DNA from: Berberis thunbergii
Taxonomy: Eukaryota; Streptophyta; Magnoliopsida; Ranunculales; Berberidaceae
Direction: 5' to 3'
DNA: 64,000 nucleotides
Assembly: GCA_003290165.1 (NCBI GenBank)
Contig: QNQO01010670.1
Coordinates: 1-64,000 of the forward strand
Below are positions 43,895-57,606 of the stretch, piece by piece. The notes under the pieces are model-generated. The model saw only the letters and a list, made by a program, of their open reading frames with translations, was not told the origin of the DNA and searched no databases. The position numbers and the translations under genes are program-made. The stretch's first letter is position 1. Each line of letters starts with the position of its first letter.

Positions 43895-44717
43895 TCAGTT
43901 ATGAGCAGGAGGGTGTGTCCTGGGTGGAGCATAGTCTATATGAAATCCTGGATGTCTCCTGCGTCTCTTGTGCATATTAACCGTCACGAGGGAGTCAGTT
44001 TGAGCACCAACTGGCGTATTGCCTCTGGATTCTTGACTCTCATTTATGGCAGATGTATAGTTATTCACGCCTTCTACATTTGAGGTTCTTGGATGTTCTT
44101 CTTGCAGTTGTTTAGAAAATTGAGATTTCTTCTCCTTCAATGAGGTCATTGAATTGTTCAATATCCTCGGATCCACATTCTGCATAAAAGAATATAAGAC
44201 AGCACAATCACTTTAGTGGTAGTGATTTTATGCTTCATTGTTTTTTGGCAAACATTATTTGGAAAATGCGATACTAGCACATGTTTGATTTGTTGTTTAT
44301 AAAGTGAGAATCATTTTCTAATTAAAGGGTAATATCTTGTAGAAAGGTTTAAATGGTTACTTAACCCTCCCTCTAAACAAAAGGTTTATACATGGATTAT
44401 TCACAGAGGGTCACCATTTGTTTACCGTGAACTAGTACCTCACTACCACTAATTAATGCAGCTGCGCAAGTAGTTAACATGCTATACTTTCATAGTTTCA
44501 TTATATTGCTATTCAACTAGTGTAATATAGGATTATATTGCTATACATGAAAAGTATATAAATGCCTTCTAAGCAAGTATACGAATCTATCACATACCTT
44601 GGTTGGAACATGAGGAACTTGTCTGTCAACTTCCTCATTTGTAGTAAGGAGGAAGCGGGAATCACATGTACGCACAACAAGAAGAGATAGAATGATGCAA
44701 GCCAGTAGGAAAGACAT
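43895..44717 (-). CDS. RGF/CLEL/GOLVEN-type secreted peptide precursor, 2 exons
   Basis: Exon 1 is 44717-44598 and exon 2 is 44179-43895 on the minus strand, joined in phase 0 (ACCAAG/gtatgtg ... tatgcag/AATGTG; 418-bp intron). The product has 134 residues. Residues 1-18 (MSFLLACIILSLLVVRTC) form a signal peptide; a variable, Ser/Glu/Asn-rich middle follows; KRRRRH (111-116) precedes the extreme C terminus DYAPPRTHPPAHN (122-134). This fits the family pattern D-Y-(6 residues)-P-P-x-H-N at the very end. In known members the Tyr is sulfated and a Pro hydroxylated, and the 13-residue peptide signals through RGI/RGFR receptor kinases in root meristem maintenance and gravitropism. Exon 1 has an upstream in-frame stop (TAG) and no earlier ATG, which fixes the start. 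Exon 1 is too short to stand out as an ORF. The exact family member cannot be assigned. Confidence 0.85.
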
Positions 44718-45334
44718 CAAAGCAGAGTCAGAGCTGGGTGGCCAGAGAGATTTGCTTGTCTATGGTGCCAATATAGGCGATGTATAACATGCAAGTCTGC
44801 TAGTAATGTGAAGTGAAAATGGAGAACCTCCTTTGTTTTCTCAATCAAACTTGAACTACCCACAAGTAGTAGTGTTGCATCTCCCTACCAGTGGAAGCCA
44901 GAAGATGAAAATATGTTAGTGAACACCAAAAGACCAAAAATGTTGTTCTCCTTTAAGAATATAAGAGAGGGAGATCAATCTAGCCAGGTAAAACAAAAAT
45001 AAGAAAGCTTGAGCTGCTTTGTTTGTTGTTTGTTATGTGTGAAGCTAGCTAGGACCATATTTCTTGTCTTTGTTTCTTTCTGATGAGAGAAGAGATGATA
45101 TCTTTTGCATGGTCTGAGTAGTCCATGTTGGTACTTATGTCTCTCTTTGTTCCCCGCCTTCTTCCTCTCCTGTCTTGAAAAGAGTTACTCAAATTTTAAT
45201 ACTCAAGAGGGTTCTCAAAGTGATAATGGAGACCCATTACCATATTCTTGCTAAGCTGGATGCAAATTTAATAGATTATATTAATCGGATTTTAGGACTT
45301 TGGGCCATGCATAAGTGCAAAAACTTGAAAAATA
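44718..45334 (-). promoter_or_regulatory. Upstream region of the RGF-like gene
   Basis: Presumed promoter and leader. No clear single TATA box; TTATATT at about 44955 and TATATT near 44770 on the minus strand are candidates. No gene seen. Confidence 0.3.
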
Positions 45335-45620
45335 GAAACAAAGATTATTTGCAGTTTGCCCCCCTAATAAATAGGTAATACAAGGTCACTTCCGGAATAA
45401 ATCAGTATTGCAGTTTTCCCCAGGATTAGCAGTCAACGTGCGTTGACCATTTGTTATCAAAATGTCAATATTTAGATGACCAAAATACCCTTTAAAGCTG
45501 AGATTGAATGTTTTGTATCTCAAAGAGTTCATCTCGAAGAAAATAAAATGGTCCAATTAAATTGATAAGTGTATCTCGGGAAAAATCTAACAGTTATTAA
45601 AAATAAAAGAAACGAGGTTT
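45335..45620. repeat. Partial copy of the foldback-element family
   Basis: The series tttgcagtttgccccc, aatacaaggtcac, agcagtcaacgtgcgttgac, gctgagattgaatgtt, tgtatctcaaa and catctcg matches in order the left arm of the foldback element at 53231-53784 and, reversed, its right arm. Only one arm is present here. Confidence 0.7.
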
Positions 45621-45964
45621 ATTTAAAACCTTCTAAAAGATTATGTCAAAACTATCATCTGCAATCTCGCCTAAACTATAACTCTAGTACACCTAAAGTT
45701 TTAGGGTATCTTGAGTTGAAAATGAAGGAGATGACGAGGGTGGGTCGTTGACGTGGCTCTACATTCTGAAGCCTTTGGTGGTTGGAATTAAGGCTGCTAG
45801 TTGATGAACATCAGTGACAGTGGATCATGGATGAAAGTGCGTGTATTTGCAAATTATGTCAAAACTAGTATTGGTTCTTGTAAAAAAAAAATGGTATCAT
45901 TTAAACCATATATCAAGTGTTTGAAATAATCAAATTGGTGTGCTTTGTAAAGATCATTTAAAGG

Positions 45965-46320
45965 TTGCTTAACTCTTGAAGATCAGTTGGTCGGACATCC
46001 ACTCTCCTTGTGAGAGGTTGCGGGATCGAGACTCACCAGTTAAAATTTTGTGAGTTTTCGCCCAATTATTAGGAGCACATTTGCTCCGCCGTTGATAAGC
46101 CTTCAGGTATTGAATGCAACTGCTTAGATGGAGGTGATGGACCAGAGCGAAAGCAAGTCTCTATGGGAGATGGAGGCGATGAGGATATTAAGTGGCAACA
46201 ATATTGTAGCCTTCGGGTATGGTTTGGTTAACACTATAGGGTCAGTTATGTAGCCTTTGGGTATGGATTAATAAATAAATAAAAAGGGTCAACGACCCGA
46301 TTTTTTAAAAAAAAAATCTT
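45965..46320 (+). mobile_element. Possible tRNA-derived SINE, degenerate
   Basis: AGATCAGTTGG (45980-45990) resembles an A box and GGATCGAGACTC (46023-46034) a B box of a tRNA-type internal promoter, 33 bp apart. An A-rich tail occurs at 46278-46321. Weaker than the one at 63045. Confidence 0.35.
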
Positions 46321-46337
46321 AAAGATTGAATCAACTC

Positions 46338-48342
46338 ATGACGGCTGCTAATACACCATCCCCTAATGTGGGGAATCAAGGGATTGGGGGAATCGAAGGA
46401 GCTCCAAAGCCTTCTTTTGCCCAAATCCTCGAAAAAAATTTGGTCGAGGAAGCTACGAATACGCGTGTTGAGGGAACTAAATTCCGAAAAGATAGGGAGC
46501 CGGCAATTGAGATTACGACATCGGATGAAGTACGTGGGGAGGCATTCATGGAGAAGCATGTGATTGTTTTAAAGTTCCCTAGCTTTAGACCAACTTTGGA
46601 AGATATTCGGGATTCAATTCACAAAAATTGGGGTATTCTAGGAGATTTGTTATTAGGATTACTTGATCAACGCCACGTTTTAGTCCGTCTTCAATCTGAG
46701 GCGGAAGCAAAGAAAGTTCTCTCGAGTGATTCCTTTTTTTATTCGTGGAGTTCGATTCAAAGCTTTTCGCTGGCATGATGGTTTCAGTCTGAAAGCAGAT
46801 CCAATATCGGTTCCATTATAGGTAGAGTTGCCTAACTTGCCTTTGCATTTATTTCATCATCCTCTTTTGAAAGTAATTGTGAACTCTTTCAGTGGTTTTT
46901 TGCGCATGGATAATCATACGCGATGCTTATCTCGTCCGGGATCTACCCGTGTTTGTGTGGAGATGTCTTTGGCGGATTAGTTACCAAATAGAATTTGGAT
47001 AGACAAGGCAATCAATAGGGGCTTTTGGCAGAAAATCGAATACCCGGGGTTCAAATATTGTGATTATTGTTCTTTGCTAGAACACCGGGAGGAATTTTGT
47101 AGGAAAATGTTAGGTCTCAAGGGCAATGTTAAAACACCCCATGTGGTAAACAAAGAGAAGAAGGAGAAACAAAAGGGGGAAGCTGAAGTCGTCAAACATC
47201 AGTATGTTCCAGTGGTTCATAAAAATAAAGTTACAAAATCAGAAGCTAGCATGAGTGGTGCAAAAAATAATTTGGGGGAGGAAACCAAGGAGGGAGTAAG
47301 TGCGGAGAAACTAATGGCCGAAGAGCCGGTGAATTTATTGTTGTCCACTAAGTTTGAGATGCTTACAAGGGATAATGTTGAAGAGGAGAGTAATCAAATA
47401 AAGATTCTTTCGGCTAGTAAGGAAAAGGCTACCGCCAATGTCATAGTCGTGCAAGAAACGACGGAAGAAGACCTTCAAGAGGTGGGGTACACTATTAGTG
47501 AGATTGAAAAAGTGAAGCAAGGAGTCCTAAATTATCATGGTGATCTGGGAAGCCCGGGGACGATAAGTCCAGGGTTTGAAGATGTGACAAAAAGTATTGA
47601 AACTTGCCAAATTAAGATCTTAAAGAGGGAGGGATCTCAAGTTCCCCAGGCAGAGGCTGAGCTGATTTGCACGATCCAGGGAATGTTGTCTGATGCACAA
47701 CGTGTTCAACCTGAAATTGGGTGTCAAATGCCGGGGTCGGGAGGTCTCAATTCTGCGCAGATTCGCTCAGTCTCTCCAATTACAAAACAACAGGAAGAAG
47801 GAGCACCAAAAACAGAGTATTCAGGCTCTGTTTCAGCCATGGCTAAGGCTGATTTTGTGACATATTCAATACAACAGGTAGGCGTTGAATCATGGGTAGC
47901 TATCCCAAAGATAACCATGAACATGGGCCAAGACGTACTGAAAGAAAGTGAGAATGATTCAAGTAGCAGCTCAAGGCCAATTGGAAAATACGTAGGAGGA
48001 ACACATATAGAATCTGAGGATGTTGGCAATCATACGAAACCAGTGGTTTCAAATATCAATGAGGAGTTGAACTTGTTACTTGATACAACTACCAATTTGG
48101 TTAATGAAGGTCGCGCTTTGTGGAAAAAGAAGAAAAAAAGGAATATTAATACTTTCGAAAGCGCCTCAGATAGTGACGAGACTAAGTCGGTTTCGGAGAT
48201 AGGGCCAAAGTCTGTGGCAATCAAGGATCTTGAGTTGGGGGCCGAATCAGGTGACGAATCTAAGAAACAAAAAGTCAAAAAGGCGGTGCCTTCGGTCACA
48301 CGTCGTAAGACAAAGAAGGGTGTGTCCTCCTCCCGCGTGTAG
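46338..48342 (+). pseudogene. LINE ORF1 (DUF4283, CCHC knuckle)
   Basis: Starts MTAANTPSPNVGNQGIGG. The DUF4283 domain is readable at about 46540-46960 (VIVLKFPSFRPTLEDIRDSI, HVLVRLQSEAEAKKVL) with a frameshift near 46745 and stops at 46818 and 46978. The knuckle CDYCSLLEHREEFC lies at about 47060-47101. From 47074 a 422-codon frame stays open through a low-complexity Glu/Lys/Ser-rich tail to TAG at 48340-48342. ORF1 proteins bind LINE RNA. Confidence 0.82.
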
Positions 48343-48343
48343 G

Positions 48344-50960
48344 ATGATTGAAAACTTTTTGTTTTGGAATGCTCGTGGGGTTGGTAATAGAGCCACGAGA
48401 AGACAGTTAAAAAATATAGTGACAGAAAATAAGGTGAGATTTCTTATGATAGCAGAGCCTATGATTGAAGCCAACAAATATATGGAGATTGGCAACAAAA
48501 TTAATCACATCTAATGATATGGCTGGCGGAAAGATATGGCTTTTTTGGGATGCCACGTTGGATGTCATGATTGTGGACATGTCGGATCAGATCATCCATT
48601 GCCAGGTAACGGATTCTGCTTCAAGAGTTTACTTAATTTCTTTTGTTTATGTGAAATGCTCGGTTGAAGAGAAAAGGGACATTTGGTCAAATATGGCTAA
48701 TCATGCATCTAATCATGACCTACCATGGATAGTTGGTAGGGATTTCAATACTTATTTACATTTGCAAGAAAAGAAATGGGGAGTAGAGACGTCCTTATCT
48801 AGCATGTCTAACTTCTCAGATTGTATTGAAAATCGTGGTTTACTTGAATGTGGTTTCACGAGACCCAGACTCACTTGGTGCAATAATAGGCGAGGTAGAG
48901 ACCGTATTTGGGCTAGACTTGACATAGTTTTTGTTAATTCGGCATGGTTGACAGTATTGGCTAATCCGAAAGTGGAACATCTCAGTCGAACTTTTTCTGA
49001 TCACTCTCCGCTACTGGCATCCATGCCAACTCAGACAATAGCAGGTTTTTCTCCTTTTCGATTTCTCAATATGTGGATGACACATCCTGGGTTTCTTGAT
49101 CTGGTTAAAGGCATTTGGTTATCTGACATGCGCAGTATGAGAACTATTGACAAAGTGGATGTTAAGCTTAAAATGGTGAGAAGAGCTCTTATACAGTGGA
49201 ATAAGACGGTCTTTGGCAATGTGTTTAGCCAACTGAGATCTTTAGAGGATGAAATGCAATAGTGGGAAACTATTCTTTTGGCAGGTTGGGAAGATATTGG
49301 GCGTACTAGACTTAATGTTGAGGCTAATTGGGATGTTACAGCTTGTTGTAATCTGAGTCGGTGTCAGGCGGAGTACAGATTAGCTCTCAAACAGGAGGAG
49401 CTTTACTGGATTCAGAAATCAGGAGAAAATGAGTACAAGGAGGCGGATGCTTGCACAAAATATTTTTTTGCCTCCACTAAGGCTAAACAAAAAAGGCGAG
49501 CCATTTCCGAGATCACTTTATCATGTGGAATGACTATCTCGAAACCAGGTGAGATTCTTGATAATGCAAATGAATTTTTTCATACTCTTTTGTCCTCCCA
49601 AGAATGTGTGGTGGATTCAGAATTTTTACAGTGCATTCCAATGATTATTAATTCCGATAAGTGTGATGATTTGGTTAAAAAACCATCTTTGGAGGAAGTT
49701 AAAGAGGCAGTTTTGATATTCCCAAAAATAGTGCCCCTGGATCGGATGGATTTACGGCTAGGTTTTTTCAGACTTGCTGAGATTTTATAAGTATTGATAT
49801 ATGGGAAGATGCTATACAATTTTTTGAAGGGGAAGCTTTGCCCGCTTCTTTCACGACGAATTGTATGGCTCTGATTCCTAAAACGCATAACCTAGATTCC
49901 TTTTCTTAATTTCGCCCTAAGTAATGTGATCTATAAAATTTTCAGTAAAATTCTTTGCAGTAGACTGGCTTTGTTTTTGCCACATATGATTTCTTTGGAG
50001 CAAGGGGTTTTTGTAAAAGGAATGTCTATTGGTGAAAATATTGGACTAGCGCAAAAATTGTAAGGGATATCCATAAAAAGGTGTTTGGAGGCAACGTTGT
50101 GCTGAAAATTGACATGGAGAAAGCCTATGATCGTCTGGAATGAAATTTTCTATTCGCAGTGCTCAAGAGATTTGGTTTTAACAATAGATTCTGCCATATT
50201 ATTTCCAACTGTATTGCTTCTTGTGGTTTTTCAGTTTTGCTACAGGGAGCTTACAAAGGATTTTTCAGATCTAGCCGCGGATTAAGGCAAGGAAATTCTC
50301 TGTCACCATTTTATTCATTATTGCCTCTGAAATCATCAGTAGAGGTTTGCAAGTGGCTTTTAATGGAGGAAAAATTGGGTATTATTATACGCCAAGAGCC
50401 TGCAGACCGGTCTCACATCTTCTCTACGCAGACGATACTCTTATTTTCTTAAATGGTAGAAAATCTTCTATTCTGGGATGCATGGAATTTTTGAACAAAT
50501 ATTGTAATGCTTCAAGCCAGAAGGTGAATGAAGGAAAAATTTCTTTTATGCTAGAGAAATGGCGGCTGTGGAAAGGATTGTGGCTCTAAAAAGGTATACA
50601 TGATTCCAATATAAAGGTGCTCCTTTGACGTATTTGGGAGAGCCAATTTTTCAAGGTAAAGTTAAGATTTCCTATTTCAAAGAGTTGATTGCTAAATTTC
50701 AAAGTCGTATTCAGGGTTGGAAAGCAAAATTGTTATCCCTTGGGGGAAGATTGATTTTGCTTAGACATGTACTAAGTTCGATCCGTATTTATATTCTAAG
50801 TGTCATGTGTGTGCCTAAGAAAGTTTTATCAAGAATTAATGGCTTGCTAGCGGATTTCTTTTGGGGGGGATTGTGAAGGCAGGTTGAAGAAAAAATGAGT
50901 GTCATGGGACAAGATTTGTTTCCCTCAGGAGGAGGAAGGTTTGGGTGTTATTTGGGGTAA
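48344..50960 (+). pseudogene. LINE ORF2: endonuclease and reverse transcriptase
   Basis: ATG 48344 opens FLFWNARGVGNRATRRQL (endonuclease start), IAEPMIEANK, then a frameshift near 48500; IVGRDFNTYL replaces the usual GDFN by GRDFN, and FSDHSPLLASM keeps the catalytic SDH. RT motifs: KIDMEKAYDRLEW (about 50105-50145), SSRGLRQGNSLSPF, YADDTLIFL (about 50415-50445), and PLTYLGEPIFQGKVK with GWKAKLLSLGGRLILLRHVL. Stops at 49260, 49788, 50141 and others. The YADD box is intact. Confidence 0.87.
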
Positions 50961-50986
50961 ATGAAGTCTAGCAAAAAATAGTTTAT

Positions 50987-52576
50987 GGATTGCCCAAATT
51001 CAAATGAAAAGCCAAAAGTTATTTGGAGGCAAAATATTTTAGAGAACCAAATTCAAATTTGAATTGAGATACCATTTCCCATGAGAATGGATATTCTCTC
51101 ACGATGATGGATATTTTCTCAAGAGACATGTTCATGTGCTTAAAGAACATGTCCATATCAAGGTACAAGACCATGTACCAAAGTAACTTACACATGCGAC
51201 AAATTTTTTATTTATTTAAATAAGGTTTCTCGACATAGCAAAGTCGATTTCACCTTTGATATATTGTTGTCAACAAAAGATAGTTTTGATAAAGGAAATA
51301 GACATATTGGAATAGAACCGTTTGAAAAGCAGAAGGTGAGCTCAATGAAATCGACTTCACCCCATCAGGATCAGTCTATAAATAATTGCATCCTCATTTG
51401 GCTCCATCAACTTTGGAAGTTCAAGAGAAACTTGTGAGAGCTATTCAGATATGCAGATCAAGCAAGAAGAAAAACAAGTTTCTCCCCATTGTTTAAGATG
51501 AACCATTTTCATTTCTCTATATTATCTTTGAATGAGCATCATAAGAAAAAGGAGAAAACCAGGGCTTGAGTTGTGAGCTTAATCTAGACCAAACAACTTC
51601 TTTGTTGAGATCTAAAGATCCTAAAGAGAAAACCTTGTTCGTCACCCCAAACCTTAATACTTGTAAGCGTGAACCTCATTTCTAATTCTGTAAAAGAGTA
51701 AGAGATCCGAGCTTAAACCTTTTTCTAATTTTTCTATTTGATAAACACAACTGGATAAGCCTCTTTGAATGTTAGCTTGCCTAAAGTGGGTTCTTGAATC
51801 TGTGGAGTGGATTCGTAGGGTGTTATCTGGTGATCCAAAACAAGTGGTAAGACTTAGTTGTGTTGCATTCCATCATGGTGTGATATTTGGAAAATTGATA
51901 AGTGTCGTGGAGCACAATCATAAGACCAATAGTGGTATCTCCGAAATCCCAAACACACGTTCTAAGACTTGGTTGTGGTTGCATCCCATTGGTGATCACC
52001 AAGGTGTATGTAAGACTCGTGAAATTGAGCATTTGGTTCGTGTAGGTAAGTCTTGATGACCTTGCAAGGTTGTGGAACGCTATTTGAGAATGTAGTTCTC
52101 TTTTAAACTTGTGGCTTGCGAGCCCTTTCCATTGAGGAAGTAATTGGTCGTGGCCAATCAAACCCTGGCTTACGTGAATTTCATTATATCTTTGTGGTAT
52201 TATATCTTCTCATCTCTTTACATAACTTATGTTTGTTTGTTTATTTACTGTTATCTCATCTTGCATGTTTTAAGCTTTATAGATCATAGTTTAGCTCGCT
52301 TGATTTGTGCATCAAGTCTTGGATCTACTTTGCAAAAGTATTTTCATAGATTGGATTTTAGAGACTTGTGAGATAACCAAAACCTAGAGTTAAATCATTT
52401 CATTATCTATACCTATCTTTGAACTTTATTGGTGTCAAGGCTTACGAGACTATTTTGAGCACGGAGTAATAACGAAGTGCTCATATAACCTTTTTGTCTT
52501 TGCATTCTTTTGCAAAAAAAAAATTCAAATATAAAATATTCCCCCCCCCCTGTCTCGCACATCATATTTCATTGGT
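50987..52576 (+). mobile_element. Probable LTR plus leader of a truncated LTR retrotransposon
   Basis: This 1.6-kb stretch has LTR-like features: a TG start candidate (TGGATTGCCC), TATAAATAATTG near 51378, no coding capacity, and at its end catatttca followed by TTGGTATTCGAGG, which looks like a decayed tRNA-Met primer site (TTGGTATCAGAG). A short frame MSGRNHSVL begins 20 bases later. No second LTR and no target duplication are seen, so borders are uncertain. Confidence 0.42.
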
Positions 52577-53135
52577 ATTCGAGGGGATACCTTCGCATTT
52601 TATGTCTGGAAGAAATCATAGCGTTTTGATGATGTTGAGATGGTGATTGATTGATCCATGAAGAGAATGGAAGAAACTCGTGAAGAGGAGTGGTTAGACA
52701 AATGACATGTGTTTGTGTTCTTGAAAACAGAGGTTTAGGGTAGGTTTTTTTTTTTTTTTTTTTTCGCTTGGAACCCAAAATCTGTAATACATAGGAAAAA
52801 CACGTAAATAAAGGGAAATGAGAAGAGCAAAAGCGTTTGTCGCATAATGATGTACACCAAAATAACATTGTTCATCTCAGAACAATTGTTATAGGTATAA
52901 GATGTAAGATTTTGACACCCAAAGCACCTTGCCACATAACTTGTGGTGGTGTCCAAATTCCAAATAATCATTTTGTTTTTTTATAGGTGTGGTACCACAA
53001 TTTTGGCAGTGGCACGATAAGAGGACATAATGTTTTTTTTTCTTTTCATAATCTAATTAACTCTGTAGTCAGAACCACAAGCAAATCCAAACTCACCCAC
53101 ATCTCTCATTACGTAACCCCCACCACCATAATAAT
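52577..53135. other. No gene recognised
   Basis: Contains a 22-base T run at 52746-52764 and unassigned intergenic DNA. Confidence 0.35.
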
Positions 53136-53142
53136 AGCAATG

Positions 53143-53224
<82 letters not shown>
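53136..53224. repeat. TAA microsatellite, left of the foldback element
   Basis: About 28 uninterrupted TAA/ATA units. Confidence 0.95.
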
Positions 53225-53225
<1 letters not shown>

Positions 53226-53230
53226 GAATA

Positions 53231-54646
53231 AGGGTCATTTGCATATTGCCCCCTATTATTAATGATTTTTCAGGTGTACCCCCATAATAAACCGTATTGC
53301 ATTTTCCCCCAAGACTAGCAGTCAACGTGCCTTAACCGTCTGTTTTCAAAGAAAATTACCAAAATACCTCAGAGAAATCAAAGGCTGAGATTAAATCTTT
53401 CGTATCTCAAACATCTCATTTCGAGGAAAATCCTTAGGGCCAACTGAAATCGTATCTGAGAAAAATCCAACAGCTGATTTTTTTAAATTGCATCTTAAAC
53501 ATCTCATCTCAAGAAAAATCCAACAATCTAAATTTAATCGTATTAACATTTCTAGGTAAATTTAATTGTCCAAATTTAGTTGTGTGCACATCTCGAGATA
53601 AATATATTGATCCAACATGCATCTCGAGGAAAGTCTGACGATTCATATTTATTCGTGCATACATCTCGAGAAAAATTTGACGGTCTGAATTTACTTATGC
53701 ACGCATCTCAATAAATCTAAGGGTGACCTTGTATTAGCTATTTATTATAGGGGAACATACTGTAAATTACCCAAAAAAACTTCCACTTCTTCTTCATCTG
53801 TTTCACAACCTCGCCATCATCGACAGAGGAGGAAGGGTTGTGACAGAGGATGAGGACGGAGGAGAAGGGGTTATTTAACAGAGGAGGAAGGATGAGAGAG
53901 GAGGAAGGTGGAAGAGGAAAAGGGAGGATGAAGGGTGGTGGTGAGGTTGCGAGACAAAAAATGGAGAGGAGGGAGGAATAAGGATGAAGGGGGAGGTGGT
54001 GGCAAGGCTGCGAGACATAGGAGGATGTGGCGGCGGGGCTGCGAAATAGATGAGGAAAAAGTGGAAGAGAATGAAGGATTAGAAGTTTTTTTTTTTGGGT
54101 AATTTGTAGTATGCCCCTATAAAAATTAGCTAATACAAGGTCACCCCAGATTTTTCTCGAGATGCATGCACGATTAAATTTAGAACGTCAGATTTCCTCA
54201 AGATGCATACATGAATAAATATGAACCATCGGACTTTTCCACGAGATGTGTGTTGATTCGTTAGATTTACCTCGAGATGCGCACACAATTACATTTGGAT
54301 CGTTAGATTTACCTAAAGATGTGTGTATGATTAAATTTAGATTGTTAGATTTTCCTCGAGATGAACTGTTTAGGATGCATTTTTTAAAATCAACTATTTG
54401 ATTTTTCTCGAGATACAATTACGATTTCAGTTGAGCTTTATAATTTTACGTGAGATGAGATGTATGAGATACGAAATATTCAATCTCGGCCTTTGATTTC
54501 TTAGGGGTGTTTTGAAAACTTGCTTTGAAAACAGACGGTCAAGGTACGTTGACTTATTAGTCTTGAGGGAAAATGCAATACAATTTATTATAGGGGGTAA
54601 ACCTAAAATATCCATTAATAATATGGAGCAATATGCAAATCAACCT
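53231..54646. mobile_element. 1.4-kb foldback element inside a TAA microsatellite
   Basis: The left arm 53231-53784 (agggtcatttgcatattgcc ... ttacccaaaaaaactt) is the inverted counterpart of the right arm 54081-54646 (aagtttttttttttgggtaa ... gcaatatgcaaatcaacct). Each arm contains several degenerate copies of a unit with catctcgag-aaaa-tc-acg/catc and ttaaatttg. The centre (53785-54080) is purine-rich (gaggaggaagg) without coding motif. A single arm of the same family is at 45335-45620. TAA repeats lie on both sides on the same strand, so insertion probably split one TAA tract. Confidence 0.8.
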
Positions 54647-54647
54647 A

Positions 54648-54701
<54 letters not shown>
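54647..54701. repeat. TAA microsatellite, right of the foldback element
   Basis: About 17 units in the same strand sense as 53136-53224. A further short TAA tract lies at 55166-55184. Confidence 0.92.
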
Positions 54702-54703
<2 letters not shown>

Positions 54704-54747
54704 CATCAAATCATAATGACGTTTGGGGTTAGTGATAAAAAGACAAA

Positions 54748-55145
54748 TGAGATTTACCCAAAAATAAGAATCTAACGGATAGCAAAGAGGGAGGTTGGAG
54801 AGAGATTTTTTTGTAACTTTTATGCTCCAACTAACCCTAACCATCACACGTCTAAAGACTCGGATTGAATTTGAGTGTCAAAAGCGTGGGGGATACCCTA
54901 GTTTATATAACAAATTAGAATGGTGTTTCATGTTTGAGACAACAGACGGCTGAGATTTACCCAAACATAAAGATCTAACAGATCACATAGATGAGAGGGT
55001 GTTTGGCTGAATTTATGTTCACACAAGACTAAAACACCCTTGACCAGAGTTGAAAATTTTTCTCCTATTAAACGATTTTAGTAGTGTCGAAGGCAGAAGG
55101 AATATCGTAGTCTATATAACAAATCAGAATGGTGTGCTAGGTTGG
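54748..55145. repeat. Two diverged direct repeats of about 205 bp
   Basis: Each unit contains gagatttacccaaa-ataa, then gatctaac-gat, and near its end gt-tatataacaaat-agaatggtgt, with period about 202-209. They lie just upstream of the ATG8 promoter. Confidence 0.65.
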
Positions 55146-55564
55146 AAAGTAAATAAAAAACAAATAATAATAATAATAATAATAAAAACATTAATTGTAG
55201 GCGTGGCAATTGAATCCTTCCATACGTTCATTTAGATGGGTCAACATTACATTACAAGATAACTCCCAAATCTGAAATCCCTCCCCATTTCTCTGGTATT
55301 GTTTTCACCAAACTTTTTCTCCAAGCAAAACTCAAAGCAACCCAAAAGGAAGACCTTAACTTCACTGCTTATCAGACGTCCTCCTCTTTAAAGACAGAAA
55401 TTACAAGTCAATTAGGTAACCTTCACTTCATATTCCCCCTCAATTCAGTTTCTTTGGAACGAATATATACCCTTGAGACTCGAATTTATTTACAAAAACC
55501 AAAGACGGGCATTGCAAGGACACCTCTTTCTTTCTCATCTAATTATTCTTTATTCATTTAGATT

Positions 55565-55688
55565 TATAAATTTATCCTCTTCAATCATCCAACTCCAACC
55601 CACCTTCTCCTCTTCTCTCTTCTCTCTTCTCTTCAACAGCAGAGTTTCTCCATCAGCTCTTTTTTCTCTCCTTCTTTAGATTCAGCAG
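55565..55688 (+). promoter_or_regulatory. ATG8 core promoter and leader exon
   Basis: TATAAAT at 55565-55571 precedes a CT-rich tract (ctcctcttctctcttctctc, 55600-55635) typical of plant leaders. The leader exon ends TTCAGCAG at 55688, followed by GTTAGTGGG. A second TATA-like word, tatatacc, is at about 55465. Confidence 0.55.
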
Positions 55689-55966
55689 GTTAGTGGGTTT
55701 TCTGATTCTCTGGTTTGTTTGATTGTAGGGTTGTCTTGTTCATGATAAATAATCAACCCTTTCATCAGTTTGGTCTAGTTTTTGCTATTTGGCTGGAAAA
55801 ACCTTTTTATTGCAAATGAAAAAATTGGGTTTTGGATTTTTATTGATTGGGTTTCTCTGACTTCGTAACAAAGATGACTTTTTATTATTAGATGGTGTAA
55901 AAAACTCAAGATGATGTTTAATTTTGGATTGAAATTTTTTTGTTTTACAGTTAGTCCTTGATAACC

Positions 55967-57606
<1,640 letters not shown>

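Larger units (their letters stand above)
46338..50960 (+). mobile_element. L1-type LINE, 3' truncated and decayed
   Basis: ORF1 with DUF4283 and a zinc knuckle is followed after two bases by ORF2 with AP-endonuclease and reverse transcriptase. The zinc-finger and RNase H 3' portion and the poly(A) tail are missing: recognisable ORF2 stops near 50960, where LTR-like DNA begins. Seven or more frame breaks. No target duplication visible. Confidence 0.88.

Noticed and set aside
46338..50960. Host gene in the 47.07-48.34 kb open frame
   Set aside because: The 422-codon frame is the low-complexity tail of LINE ORF1, directly after a zinc knuckle and before endonuclease.
53053..53325. Poly-leucine ORFs at 53053-53325 and 54557-54847 (minus)
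   Set aside because: They are translations of TAA/TTA microsatellites.
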